The notes beneath the pieces are model-generated. The model did no database searches, had not been told where the DNA came from, and was given only the letters and a program-made list of their open reading frames with translations. A program made the position numbers and the translations under genes. DNA of 35,003 bases from Candidatus Doudnabacteria bacterium (GTDB lineage: Bacteria > Patescibacteriota > Doudnabacteria > UBA920 > O2-02-FULL-48-8). Location of the stretch: NCBI GenBank assembly GCA_019659055.1, contig JAIFWV010000006.1, positions 1 to 35,003 on the forward strand. The letters run 5' to 3'. Within the stretch, counting starts at the first letter, position 1. Each line of letters begins with the position of its first letter. This document shows, in pieces, positions 8,880-17,157 of the stretch.

Positions 8880-11876
8880 TTACCAAGTCTTAAACCAATT
8901 GGCATTGAGAATCGAGAAGTCTATGGCGTTAACTATACCGTCATCATTGAGATCAGACGCGGCATCATTGGTAAACCATTTACTATTGAGTATCGAGTAG
9001 TCAACCGAATTAACTATATGGTCGGAATTGATATCTCCGACAACTGGGGTCCCTTGAGTTGTGGCAGACACGGAGGATGACGGGGATGAAACATTGCCTG
9101 CCGCATCAACTGCGGCCACGGTGTAAGAATAAAGCGTAGAGGCAGTCAGACCGGTGTCGGAATAAGAAGTCGTGGTCGGCGCAGCAATTTGGATTCCACC
9201 GCGATAGACTCGATACCCGGTCACGCCAACATTGTCAGTGGAAGTACTCCAAGACAGGTTAATCTGGGACGCAGAAATTACTGATGCGGCCAGTCCAGCA
9301 GGAACCGAAGGAGGCGTCGTATCCTGTGAAGAGCCAAGACTCACTCCATTCAAATAATTCTCCAGGTTCGTGTAGCCATTGGCCGCGGTCAGGGGGCCAT
9401 CCGCGGCATTGTTGGAATTTAGACTATTAACCGCTTCCCAGGAATCGGGCATACCGTCATGATCGGTATCGGTACAGGCCGTGCCTGTGGCCAGTGTCGG
9501 CCAACCGCCAAGATTAGCCTGACTTACCGGCGAATTCGAAATAGAGCTGTAATCGTAGGACCCAAAAAGTGTCGTGCCATTGGCCACTGCATTAGCTATC
9601 CGACTGTCTACAGAATCCCGGGCGTCGACCCAATTCCCCGAGCAATCAAGTCGGCGCGAGGCCCCTGCCCCATTATAAGGAGCCGTTCTGGTTGTCCCCA
9701 AAATTGATCCGTTAGCTTGAGAAATATTCGAAACCGGTTCGGCTGTTATCGGAATATATCCGGCAGGTGTGGGAATAGGTGAACCGCGCTGGTAAGTTGT
9801 TGAAAGCGGGCTCGAAGCTTCGCTGCCGCTCTGATTGACCGAAAGGCCAGTCATGCTCCAGTTGTTTGTACCCGCAGGATCACTCGGGCCGGCATTGCCG
9901 GAAAGGTAAAAGGACGGAGCAAAGGTGGTGTCGTTGCCGTCATTGGTGGTCCAAGCTTGGATTTCGTGTGAGACAAAGCTTTGCCCTGAACGGTATTTGA
10001 AGTAATTGCCGATGAAATCACGCCACCCCTTGCTCCGCATGGGGTAAAAAGTCCAGCTATAGACAATGTTATTGACTAGTCGTCCCGATTTCACCGTCAT
10101 AAGCGGCAGTCGATGGCTTGAGCCCATAAAAAGATTGTGATGAAGGTCAATATCCGTTTCCAGATCTAAATAGGCATTACCCAAGCCAGAGTATCCGCCA
10201 ACGACCGCGGCCGTAGTTTGCCCGGCGCCTCCGAATTCCTCGCCAATGAACGAATTAGACACGGTAATTGAACGTGGGACAGTCCCGGCACTGGGGTGGC
10301 CGACAATACCGAGCGCATCATAGTTAGACCACTCCACGGAATCGTGATCAAAGACAATGTTATAGGCATTATCTGAGGCTTGGTTGGCAAGGATTTCGAG
10401 GCTCATGCCGCAGCTCCATGGATTTTGATTACAAATCTCGCCGGCATTGTGACCGCGCCGGACACGAAGGTAACGAATCACGACATTGTGAGTTTTGACC
10501 ACCAGCGAAGGGTTGCCAGCGGCTTGCGCACCGCTTGGGCCAGTCAGTTGAATACCGCCGCCCGGAGCCGTCTGTCCGGCAATTGTAATGTAGGGATTAT
10601 AGATAGTAAGAGAACTTAATAGAGAAATCGTGCCACCTGTACGGAATACGCAGGTGCGCGGCCCTGAAGCATCAATACAGGCGCGGAGTGATCCTGCACC
10701 AGAATCGTTGACATTTGTCACCTCCCAGACCGTACCCCCGCGGCCACCGACACTATTTGCGCCGCCGCCTTCCGCTCCAGGGAAAGCCACAACGGTACCG
10801 GATGGAGGTGGAGGTGGTGGGGTTGGGGAAGGGTTCGGATTGGAAGTCGAGGCCGACACTGCAGGATCGGTCCATGCTGACTCGTTGCCTGTATTATCAT
10901 AAGCTGAAATCCGGTAATAATAAGTCGTGCCTGATGTCAGACCGGTATGTGAATAATTGTTATTGGTTGTCGTAGTGAGGATCGGGTAACAAGCGGCTGT
11001 TTGAGTCGAGGGGGTGCACCCACCTGCACCGCTGTAAAGATAAAGATGGTATCCTGCCAAACCAGTGCCGCCAACATTATCAGTTGATGCATTCCACGAA
11101 AGATTGATCTGTGAGGTGGATATGGTGTTGGCACTAAATCCGGCGGGAACCGATGGAGGCGTGGTGTCTATTGATGTTACCGTGAATGCCACCCCCACGA
11201 TGCCCAATGCGTTGCTTGCGCTCCAGTTGAATGTCGGAGTGTAGGATCCGGCAGCAGCATTCAATAGGTATTCACTGCCGCTGTACCAAGCAGCGCCGGT
11301 GGCATTATCCTGATACGTAAACCCCCCTCCGGCAGTCGGGAAACCCGGAAGACCGCTTGAGGCGCTGACCGCGAACATTGCATCAGTGGCCGTGGTATTG
11401 AGAGAGCACGTACTCTGATTACTGCTGGCGCTTAAATTGGCACAGGAAACATCAAGCCCTGAAGTTCCAGAGATCTCGAGTCCCCAGGCATCAATGGGCG
11501 GTGTTCCCGAGGCGGGAGTGATTGTAACAGTGGTCACACCGGCAGTCGTATTAGTAACGTGATAAGCGCGGATCTTGGAATTAGTATTCCAAACCTGGCT
11601 CGTCACCAGATTCCATGTTTGACTCATATTATCGGTGACGGTGACGTTTACCGTCGAGGCCCCGACCGAGGCAAAGACCAACAGTTCATTCCCGGCAGTG
11701 GTCGAGGTAAAAGTCAGCACAGTTGTGCCATTTGCGCCGTTCCTGGGATGCTGGACTATAACAGCGGCGGCTTTGGTAGTCTGCAAACGAACTGGCCAAT
11801 TACCAAAAACAATTATTGTCAGAAAAACTATCAGCACCACTCCTGCTAATTTCGAGAGTTTTTGTTTCAAGGACAT
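8880..11876 (-). CDS. Secreted pectate-lyase-like protein with FN3 and dockerin domains
   Basis: A 998-residue exported protein. A signal peptide covers residues 1-38 (KQKLSK, then a hydrophobic core, ending TKAAA). Residues 40-235 form a beta-rich module of a type seen in many surface proteins. A fibronectin type III module covers about 238-346, then a Pro-rich linker (349-360). The central domain, 362 to about 800, begins FPGAEGGG with GGRGG following and reads like parallel beta-helix pectate lyases; it ends with a calcium-binding DTDHDGMPDSWE at 803-814. A second FN3 spans 854-942. Residues 947-998 are a type I dockerin with two EF-hand-like repeats (GDINSDHIVNSVDYSIL and SDLNDDGIVNAIDFSIL). 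There is no LPXTG or C-terminal membrane anchor. It has its own promoter. The polysaccharide target is inferred, not shown. Confidence 0.85.
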   Translation of the reverse strand: MSLKQKLSKLAGVVLIVFLTIIVFGNWPVRLQTTKAAAVIVQHPRNGANGTTVLTFTSTTAGNELLVFASVGASTVNVTVTDNMSQTWNLVTSQVWNTNSKIRAYHVTNTTAGVTTVTITPASGTPPIDAWGLEISGTSGLDVSCANLSASSNQSTCSLNTTATDAMFAVSASSGLPGFPTAGGGFTYQDNATGAAWYSGSEYLLNAAAGSYTPTFNWSASNALGIVGVAFTVTSIDTTPPSVPAGFSANTISTSQINLSWNASTDNVGGTGLAGYHLYLYSGAGGCTPSTQTAACYPILTTTTNNNYSHTGLTSGTTYYYRISAYDNTGNESAWTDPAVSASTSNPNPSPTPPPPPPSGTVVAFPGAEGGGANSVGGRGGTVWEVTNVNDSGAGSLRACIDASGPRTCVFRTGGTISLLSSLTIYNPYITIAGQTAPGGGIQLTGPSGAQAAGNPSLVVKTHNVVIRYLRVRRGHNAGEICNQNPWSCGMSLEILANQASDNAYNIVFDHDSVEWSNYDALGIVGHPSAGTVPRSITVSNSFIGEEFGGAGQTTAAVVGGYSGLGNAYLDLETDIDLHHNLFMGSSHRLPLMTVKSGRLVNNIVYSWTFYPMRSKGWRDFIGNYFKYRSGQSFVSHEIQAWTTNDGNDTTFAPSFYLSGNAGPSDPAGTNNWSMTGLSVNQSGSEASSPLSTTYQRGSPIPTPAGYIPITAEPVSNISQANGSILGTTRTAPYNGAGASRRLDCSGNWVDARDSVDSRIANAVANGTTLFGSYDYSSISNSPVSQANLGGWPTLATGTACTDTDHDGMPDSWEAVNSLNSNNAADGPLTAANGYTNLENYLNGVSLGSSQDTTPPSVPAGLAASVISASQINLSWSTSTDNVGVTGYRVYRGGIQIAAPTTTSYSDTGLTASTLYSYTVAAVDAAGNVSSPSSSVSATTQGTPVVGDINSDHIVNSVDYSILNSKWFTNDAASDLNDDGIVNAIDFSILNANWFKTW

Positions 11877-11891
11877 TGTTAAATTGTCCTT

Positions 11892-11920
11892 ATTCTAATA
11901 GATTAAAACGAATTCTTCAA
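11892..11920 (-). promoter_or_regulatory. Promoter of the lyase gene
   Basis: Minus strand: TTGAAG (11920-11915), 17 bp, TAGAAT (11897-11892), then 15 nt to the ATG with AAGGAC close to the expected transcript start. It lies in the 64-bp gap after polA, so the lyase gene can be transcribed independently. Confidence 0.6.
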
Positions 11921-11940
11921 GCGCCAGCAATCATCACGGC

Positions 11941-14658
11941 TTATCGCTTATACCTTTCCATCTCATTCCAATTGTCTCCGACTTTGGCTTCAGCGATGAT
12001 GGGAACTTTGAGTTTAAAGACTCCTTCCATAATTTCTTTGATTTGCGGAATATAGTAAGGTAATTTGTCGTCTTTGATCTCAAACACCAACTCGTCATGG
12101 ACCTGGAGGAGCATGCGGCAATCCTCATTGACGACAGTGCTTTTGATTTTATTCATGGCGATTTTGATAAAGTCCGCCTGTAGGGATTGGATGGGCGCAT
12201 TCACAGCCTGCCGCTCGGCCGCGCCGCGGATGGCAAAATTCGGAGAGTTAATTTCCGGATAGTATCGAATCCGGCCCAGAAGATTGATCGTATATTCCTT
12301 CTTATGGACTTCTTCAATCTGCCGGTCAATGTATTTTTTGAGTCCGGCAAAAACCTGATAATATCTTTTGATAAAATCAGCGGCTTCGGCGTGGCCCATG
12401 GCCGACCTCGAGGACAATCCGAAGGCCGAGACGCCATAAAGGACGCTGAAGTTAATGGTCTTAGCATCGCGGCGTTGGTCTGAATTGACCTGCGACTCCA
12501 TGACATTAAAGATCCGGGCGGCGGTGGCGGTATGAAAGTCCTTCGAAGATTTAAAAATCTTAATCATCTCCGGATCATTAGAGAGCGACGCGGCAATACG
12601 CAATTCAATCTGCGAATAATCAACAGACACGAGTTTGAACCCAATTTCTGCAATAAATCCTTTGCGAACTTCCCGGCCCAGTTCGGTGCGAATGGGAATG
12701 TTCTGCAAATTTGGATTCGAAGACGAAAGCCTGCCTGTAGCGGCAATGGTTTGCGTATACGTTGTGTGCACGCGCTTGTCCACGGCCGAAACCAAAAGCG
12801 GCAGTGCATCGAGATAAGTTGATTTGAGCTTGGTCAGTTCGCGGTATTCGAATATGAGATCAATAATCGGATGCTGGTCGCGCAACCTCTCTAGGACATT
12901 GGCCGCGGTTGAAAGCGCACCCGATTTTCCTCGCTTATTACGGATGTCCGGAGATTGGATTTTTAGTTTCTCAAACAACATTTCGCCCAATTGTTTGGGC
13001 GAGGAAATATTGAATTCCATTCCGGCAGATTTATAAATTTGCTTTTCTAAGGATGCGATCTGTTTTTCGGCATCACGAGAGAGTTTATTTAGCCAATCGG
13101 TGTCGAGCTTCACCCCCCACTCTTCCATATAGGCCAAGACTTGCACTAACGGCATCTCAATTTCGGTAAAAAGTTTCCAGAGTTTCTTGTCCTTGAGTTC
13201 GTTTTCGAGTTTGGCGCGCAGGCGGTAAGTAACATCAACATCTTCACAGGCATAATTGGCGGCGTGCGCCAGTTCCAACTCATCAAACGGAATATCGGAC
13301 TTGGGTTTGCCCGAGAAATCCTCCAGCCCTTGTTTGATGAGATTGAATTCCGAAATACCCAATGATGCGAGCTCGTAAGTTCTTTGTCCCGGGTTGGCCA
13401 AATAGGCAGCGATCTGGGTATCGAAAGCCAGGGGTACTAGACTAATCCCGTATTTCTTCAAGACTAAGTAGTCTGCCTTGAGATTGTGGCCGTATTTATC
13501 GATCGTCTTGTCTTCCAAAACAGTCTTGAGTTCCTCGAGGGCTTTCAGTTCAGGGTGCTGGAAAGTCGGAACATAATAAGACTCGCCTTCTTTGATACAA
13601 AAGGAGATCCCGACCAGCTGGGCATTCAGCGGCAGAGCTTTGGTTGTCTGGGTATCGATAGCAAATCCGCTTTGCTTTTTAAGCAAATTTGCAAGCGTTG
13701 TTAGTTTGACTTTGGTATCGACGATAGTGAAATCGCGTTTTTGCGATGCGACCAATTTTTTGGTGGCCACAGTCGAGAGCTTGGGCATTTTGGGGATGAG
13801 TGATTTAATCGACAATTCGGTAAACAGTTCTATTGCTCTCTGTTGGTCATAATCAGCCAGCAAGCATGCTTCTAAATCAAATTCATCGAGATCGAAACTT
13901 GGATCGATAAACGCCAATTTTTTGGACAAATAGGCATAGTGCTCCCCGGCCAAGAGCTTGGCTGTGATTGCCGGCTTGAGATCGGGATTTTTTTTATGCG
14001 CTTCTTTATAGACATTATCAAGAGTGCCAAATTTCTTGATCAAATCAAGCGCGGTCTTCTCTCCGATTCCTGGCACACCCGGAATATTATCCGAAGCATC
14101 GCCCTTGAGAGCCTTAAGATCCACCCACTGGCTGGGAGTGAGTCCAAATTCTTTTTTCATTTGCTCTTCGTTATATACAATCACGTCCGAAAAGCCTTTC
14201 TTAAACCTATAGACCACTGTGTTTTTGCTAATCAACTGCAAAAGATCCATATCACCCGTGGCGATGATATTGTAAACATCTTTTCCGCTCTTACGCGGGA
14301 TAATTCCCAGGAGGTCGTCAGCTTCAAAGCCGGGTTTCTCATAGACCGGGACGTTTAGCGCTTCCAAAATTTCTTTGACTTTGGGCAATTGTAAATTTAA
14401 ATCGTCGGGTGTGGGCTTGCGGTGTGCCTTATAATCCCCCACCATTTTGTCGCGGAAGGTCGGGCCCTTCACGTCAAAAGTCACCAGGGTGTGAGTCGGC
14501 TTTACATCCTCGAGTGCTTTGAGGAACATGGAAAAAAATCCAAAAATCGCTCCCGTGGGAAAACCCTGGGAATTGGAAAGATTAGGCAGGGCGTGGTAAG
14601 CCCTATAAAGGAGCGCGTGCCCGTCGAATAACAGTAATTTGGATTTAAATTCAGCCAT
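11941..14658 (-). CDS. polA: DNA polymerase I, with altered proofreading site
   Basis: Repair and Okazaki-fragment polymerase, 905 residues, normal size. The 5' nuclease domain covers about 1-290 (LLLFDGHALLYRAYHA, FEADDLLG, GDASDNIPGVPGIGEKTA). The 3'-5' exonuclease domain covers about 300-490, and the polymerase domain has motif A VDYSQIELR (D680), the O-helix RRDAKTINFSVLYG (K733, F737, Y741) and motif C LQVHDELVFE (H854, D855). In the exonuclease site the family DxE is DTQ here (D335, Q337), while residues matching E. coli D424 and D501 (D396, D473) remain. A glutamine at this metal-binding position would be expected to weaken proofreading. An extended -10 lies 11 nt before the ATG. The guaA terminator separates it from the gene upstream. 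Confidence 0.96.
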   Translation of the reverse strand: MAEFKSKLLLFDGHALLYRAYHALPNLSNSQGFPTGAIFGFFSMFLKALEDVKPTHTLVTFDVKGPTFRDKMVGDYKAHRKPTPDDLNLQLPKVKEILEALNVPVYEKPGFEADDLLGIIPRKSGKDVYNIIATGDMDLLQLISKNTVVYRFKKGFSDVIVYNEEQMKKEFGLTPSQWVDLKALKGDASDNIPGVPGIGEKTALDLIKKFGTLDNVYKEAHKKNPDLKPAITAKLLAGEHYAYLSKKLAFIDPSFDLDEFDLEACLLADYDQQRAIELFTELSIKSLIPKMPKLSTVATKKLVASQKRDFTIVDTKVKLTTLANLLKKQSGFAIDTQTTKALPLNAQLVGISFCIKEGESYYVPTFQHPELKALEELKTVLEDKTIDKYGHNLKADYLVLKKYGISLVPLAFDTQIAAYLANPGQRTYELASLGISEFNLIKQGLEDFSGKPKSDIPFDELELAHAANYACEDVDVTYRLRAKLENELKDKKLWKLFTEIEMPLVQVLAYMEEWGVKLDTDWLNKLSRDAEKQIASLEKQIYKSAGMEFNISSPKQLGEMLFEKLKIQSPDIRNKRGKSGALSTAANVLERLRDQHPIIDLIFEYRELTKLKSTYLDALPLLVSAVDKRVHTTYTQTIAATGRLSSSNPNLQNIPIRTELGREVRKGFIAEIGFKLVSVDYSQIELRIAASLSNDPEMIKIFKSSKDFHTATAARIFNVMESQVNSDQRRDAKTINFSVLYGVSAFGLSSRSAMGHAEAADFIKRYYQVFAGLKKYIDRQIEEVHKKEYTINLLGRIRYYPEINSPNFAIRGAAERQAVNAPIQSLQADFIKIAMNKIKSTVVNEDCRMLLQVHDELVFEIKDDKLPYYIPQIKEIMEGVFKLKVPIIAEAKVGDNWNEMERYKR

Positions 14659-14669
14659 AAAGTGTTCTA

Positions 14670-14678
14670 ATCATAACA
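14670..14678 (-). promoter_or_regulatory. polA extended -10 promoter
   Basis: Minus strand: a T run followed by TGTTATGAT (extended -10, TGn plus TATGAT), then 11 nt to the polA ATG. No convincing -35 is present. The expected transcript starts about 5 nt before the ATG, close to leaderless. Confidence 0.5.
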
Positions 14679-14699
14679 AAAAATGGGCGATGTGGCGAT

Positions 14700-14731
14700 A
14701 AAAAATCTGCCGAAGAATTACTCCTCGGCAG
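14700..14731 (-). terminator. guaA terminator
   Basis: Minus strand: TCTGCCGA, an 11-base loop, TCGGCAGA, then five Ts. It begins 8 nt after the guaA stop codon. Confidence 0.85.
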
Positions 14732-14738
14732 AACTCCT

Positions 14739-16346
14739 CTACCCCCATTCGATTGTCGTCGGCGGTTTGCCTGACAATTTGTAAACGCAGACTCCCGCGT
14801 CTTTTACTTCGTTGAGAATCCTCCGATCGACATATTTAAGAAAATCCCAAGGTAATTCGGCGGCTTCGGCCGTAAAGCCGTTGACGCTCCAGACGGCCCA
14901 GAGCGCAATGGCCTGCCCTATGGCGGCATCATCACCTTTGGTGCAAGTTGTTTCAGAAAGCGTCCGCACCGCCCCAGCTTGCCAGACACTATTGTAAAGC
15001 TCCCACTGGCGCATCTCATCTATCCAGATCCCATCACAGGCTTTGGCCGAGCGCAAGGTTTCTTCGTTCACCTCACCTTCGATCCGCAGCAGCATGCCAG
15101 GACCAGGGAACGGATGGCGCCGCAGGAGTTCTTCCGGAACGCCGATAGCACGTCCGATATTGCGGCCGCTGTCTTTGACACAGTCGCCCAGAGGCATGAG
15201 TTCCGGAACCAGGAACTTGAGGTGAGTATTGTGGTGCCGTTTGATCCGAGCCTTGCGCGCGCCACTGGCATACCCCAAACCACTTTCTGAAAGATCGGTG
15301 TAGAGCGTGCCTTGGACAATGAAATCAGCTTGCACATCTCGCACAAATTCATTCAGTGCCGGGCCATAGACCCCATCCGCCATGGCATCGCGCTTACCAC
15401 CCATGGAAGTAATTCCGGCAACCGCGGAAAGCAACCGCGCCGTAACATCGACAACTCGGAAATCGAGCCAAGGAAGATTACCGAAGTACTCGAGGGCATA
15501 CTGTTTATCATCCGGCCTATCTGACCCCACGAGGTAAACTCCGAAAAGCTGATTCTTGGCCCGCGGACCCAAGGCTTCTTTCAACAGATAAGCCACGGTT
15601 GACGAGTCAGACCCTGCCGATATGGCTATTGCCACTTTCTTGTGGCCGATCTTGCGCCCCAGTTCTTCGATCTTCCGGCCGGCGATATCTTCAGCCGGGA
15701 ACCGATCACAAGCTCCGCAGATATGGACGCAGAAGTTTTCAAAAATCTGTAGGCCATGCTCAGTGTGAGTAACTTCGGGATGGAACTGCACACCCCAGAG
15801 GTGTTTGGATTGACCCGCGGCCACCTCGGCGTTGTCCGTCGATCCGAGCACTGTGAGATCCGAGCTCGGGAGAATCTTGTCGCCATGGCTTTCCACCACA
15901 TTGAATTGCGGCGGACAATTCTGAAACAACGCACTGCCGCACTTGAGCGACAACCTGTGAGTACCAAACTCCCTCTTGCTCGCCGGCTCAACGATGCACC
16001 CTATGTGCTTGGCGATCATCTGGAAACCCAAACAAATTCCAAGCACCGGAATGCCGAGATTAAAAATTTCGTAATCAAACTTTGGCGGTTCGGAATGAAC
16101 AGAAGCCGGACCGCCGGAGAGAATGATCCCGACAGGGTTTAACCGGCGCAGGTCTGAAACGGTGACAGAGTTTGGATCCGCAACCAGGCAAAACACTCCG
16201 AGATTCTCCATCCCCTGCTTGATGAGATGATCAAATTGACTTCCCATTGGAAACAGTACGAAGACTTCCGAAGTTTTGCGCACAGCCATCTCTTCACGAA
16301 TCTCAGCCCAGGCTTCATCGTTTAAAGCCTGCAAAGTATTCAACAT
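14739..16346 (-). CDS. guaA: GMP synthase (glutamine-hydrolysing), divergent
   Basis: Converts XMP to GMP with glutamine and ATP. The class I glutaminase domain covers about 27-210, with nucleophile C105 in GICLGFQM and H189/E191 in QFHPEV. The ATP-pyrophosphatase domain follows from about 230, then the dimerisation domain with RRHPFPGPG (409-417) and the C-terminal KPPTTIEW. The length of 535 residues is normal. Two oddities: the PP-loop, usually SGGVDS, reads SAGSDS (243-248), and the final residue after IEW is Gly rather than the usual Glu. There are about 26 extra residues before the glutaminase domain, but the first ATG has an ideal Shine-Dalgarno site (GGAGG, 5-nt spacing), unlike most genes here. 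Both oddity and signal fit later acquisition. guaB is not in the window. Confidence 0.92.
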   Translation of the reverse strand: MLNTLQALNDEAWAEIREEMAVRKTSEVFVLFPMGSQFDHLIKQGMENLGVFCLVADPNSVTVSDLRRLNPVGIILSGGPASVHSEPPKFDYEIFNLGIPVLGICLGFQMIAKHIGCIVEPASKREFGTHRLSLKCGSALFQNCPPQFNVVESHGDKILPSSDLTVLGSTDNAEVAAGQSKHLWGVQFHPEVTHTEHGLQIFENFCVHICGACDRFPAEDIAGRKIEELGRKIGHKKVAIAISAGSDSSTVAYLLKEALGPRAKNQLFGVYLVGSDRPDDKQYALEYFGNLPWLDFRVVDVTARLLSAVAGITSMGGKRDAMADGVYGPALNEFVRDVQADFIVQGTLYTDLSESGLGYASGARKARIKRHHNTHLKFLVPELMPLGDCVKDSGRNIGRAIGVPEELLRRHPFPGPGMLLRIEGEVNEETLRSAKACDGIWIDEMRQWELYNSVWQAGAVRTLSETTCTKGDDAAIGQAIALWAVWSVNGFTAEAAELPWDFLKYVDRRILNEVKDAGVCVYKLSGKPPTTIEWG

Positions 16347-16351
16347 TCAAT

Positions 16352-16381
16352 CCTCCAATCCGAATTGGACATACTATAACA
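16352..16381 (-). promoter_or_regulatory. guaA promoter and Shine-Dalgarno site
   Basis: Minus strand: a T run followed by the extended -10 TGTTATAGT (16381-16373), then the Shine-Dalgarno GGAGG (16356-16352) 5 nt before the ATG. The -10 architecture is nearly the same as that of polA. No purine-responsive element was recognised. Confidence 0.55.
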
Positions 16382-16435
16382 AAAATCCGTTGTTTAGGCG
16401 ACAGGGATTTTGTTTAACTTTACGATTGAGTTTTA

Positions 16436-16459
16436 GTTAGGGGAAGTCTAACCTATAAT
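16436..16459 (+). promoter_or_regulatory. YciF-like gene promoter with possible operator
   Basis: A perfect TATAAT lies at 16454-16459, 21 nt before the ATG, and AGGAG at 16470-16474 is the Shine-Dalgarno site. Directly upstream is an inverted repeat GTTAG-N7-CTAAC (16436-16452) in the spacer where a repressor would block RNA polymerase. The -35 is poor, which fits a regulated promoter. Confidence 0.5.
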
Positions 16460-16480
16460 TGAATTAACTAGGAGAAATAT

Positions 16481-17044
16481 ATGTCATTAAAATCACCAGA
16501 AACATTTGAAGAGCTGTTCCACGTAAAGCTCCTCGCAATGTACGATGTCGAACAACAGTTGGTAAGTGCCCTCCCCAAAATGGCCGAGGCCGCCACTGAT
16601 CCCGAGCTTAAGCAAGGGTTCGTGAGTCATTTGGAAGAAACTCAAACTCATGTGGCACGAATTGAAGAAATCCTTAAGGCCCAGGAGATCTCGCCTATGG
16701 CCGAATCCTCAGATGCGATCCGGGGAATGATCTCTGATGCCGAATGGTGTATCGAGAATATTCAGGATCCAAATGTTTTAGACGCCGCCCTGATTTCATC
16801 GGCGCAATCAGTAGAGCACTACGAAATGGCTTTGTACGGCACCGCCAGGGAATGGGCCAAGGTTCTCGATCTCTCAGAGATCGCCGGCATCCTGGAAAAA
16901 ACTCTTAGCGAAGAAGAGAAAACCGACGAGATTCTCAATACTGCGGCGACTAAGGTCAACAAACTCGCTTATTCAGAAACCAAAGACGTCGATGCGACAG
17001 AAGAACAGGGCTTCCTCGGCAGATTACAAGAAGGAGGCATCTAG
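16481..17044 (+). CDS. YciF/DUF892-family ferritin-like protein
   Basis: A 187-residue helical protein with the ferritin-like fold of E. coli YciF, a stress-associated family of unclear function. The family opening (TFEELFHVKLLAMYDVEQQLVSALPKM) is clear. Candidate di-iron ligands occur in the expected helical positions: E24, E53 and H57, E112 and H113, and E144-E146. The C-terminal tail is acidic and polar. It has a strong Shine-Dalgarno site (AGGAG, 6-nt spacing) and a TATAAT with an inverted repeat beside it, and ends in a strong terminator, so it looks like a single regulated gene. It is divergent from guaA. An oxidative or osmotic stress role is inferred from the family only. Confidence 0.9.
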   Translation: MSLKSPETFEELFHVKLLAMYDVEQQLVSALPKMAEAATDPELKQGFVSHLEETQTHVARIEEILKAQEISPMAESSDAIRGMISDAEWCIENIQDPNVLDAALISSAQSVEHYEMALYGTAREWAKVLDLSEIAGILEKTLSEEEKTDEILNTAATKVNKLAYSETKDVDATEEQGFLGRLQEGGI

Positions 17045-17075
17045 GAAAGTTCCAAATCCCAAAAGACAAAGCAAC

Positions 17076-17114
17076 AAAAAAGCTCCAATAGCCAAATTAT
17101 AAATTGGGGCTTTT
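17076..17114. terminator. Bidirectional terminator between the YciF-like gene and pilB
   Basis: AAAAGCTCCAAT and ATTGGGGCTTTT form a 12-bp stem with one G-U pair and a 13-base loop, with A and T runs outside. The genes converge here, so it can serve both. Confidence 0.88.
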
Positions 17115-17157
17115 AAATTTACTGTGATTTGTTTATTGAGCTTTGAGACTTACCTCA

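Noticed and set aside
10630-10975. Plus-strand frames of about 90 codons opposite the Pro-rich linker of the lyase gene
   Set aside because: Their composition only mirrors the proline-rich coding strand; no independent signals.
13939-14358. A 139-codon plus-strand frame across the 5' nuclease region of polA
   Set aside because: Shadow of polA; it has low-complexity composition and no start signals.
16411-16446. GTTTAA followed by GGGGAA as a sigma-B-type promoter for the YciF-like gene
   Set aside because: The distance between the two parts is far too long, and a perfect TATAAT is better placed.
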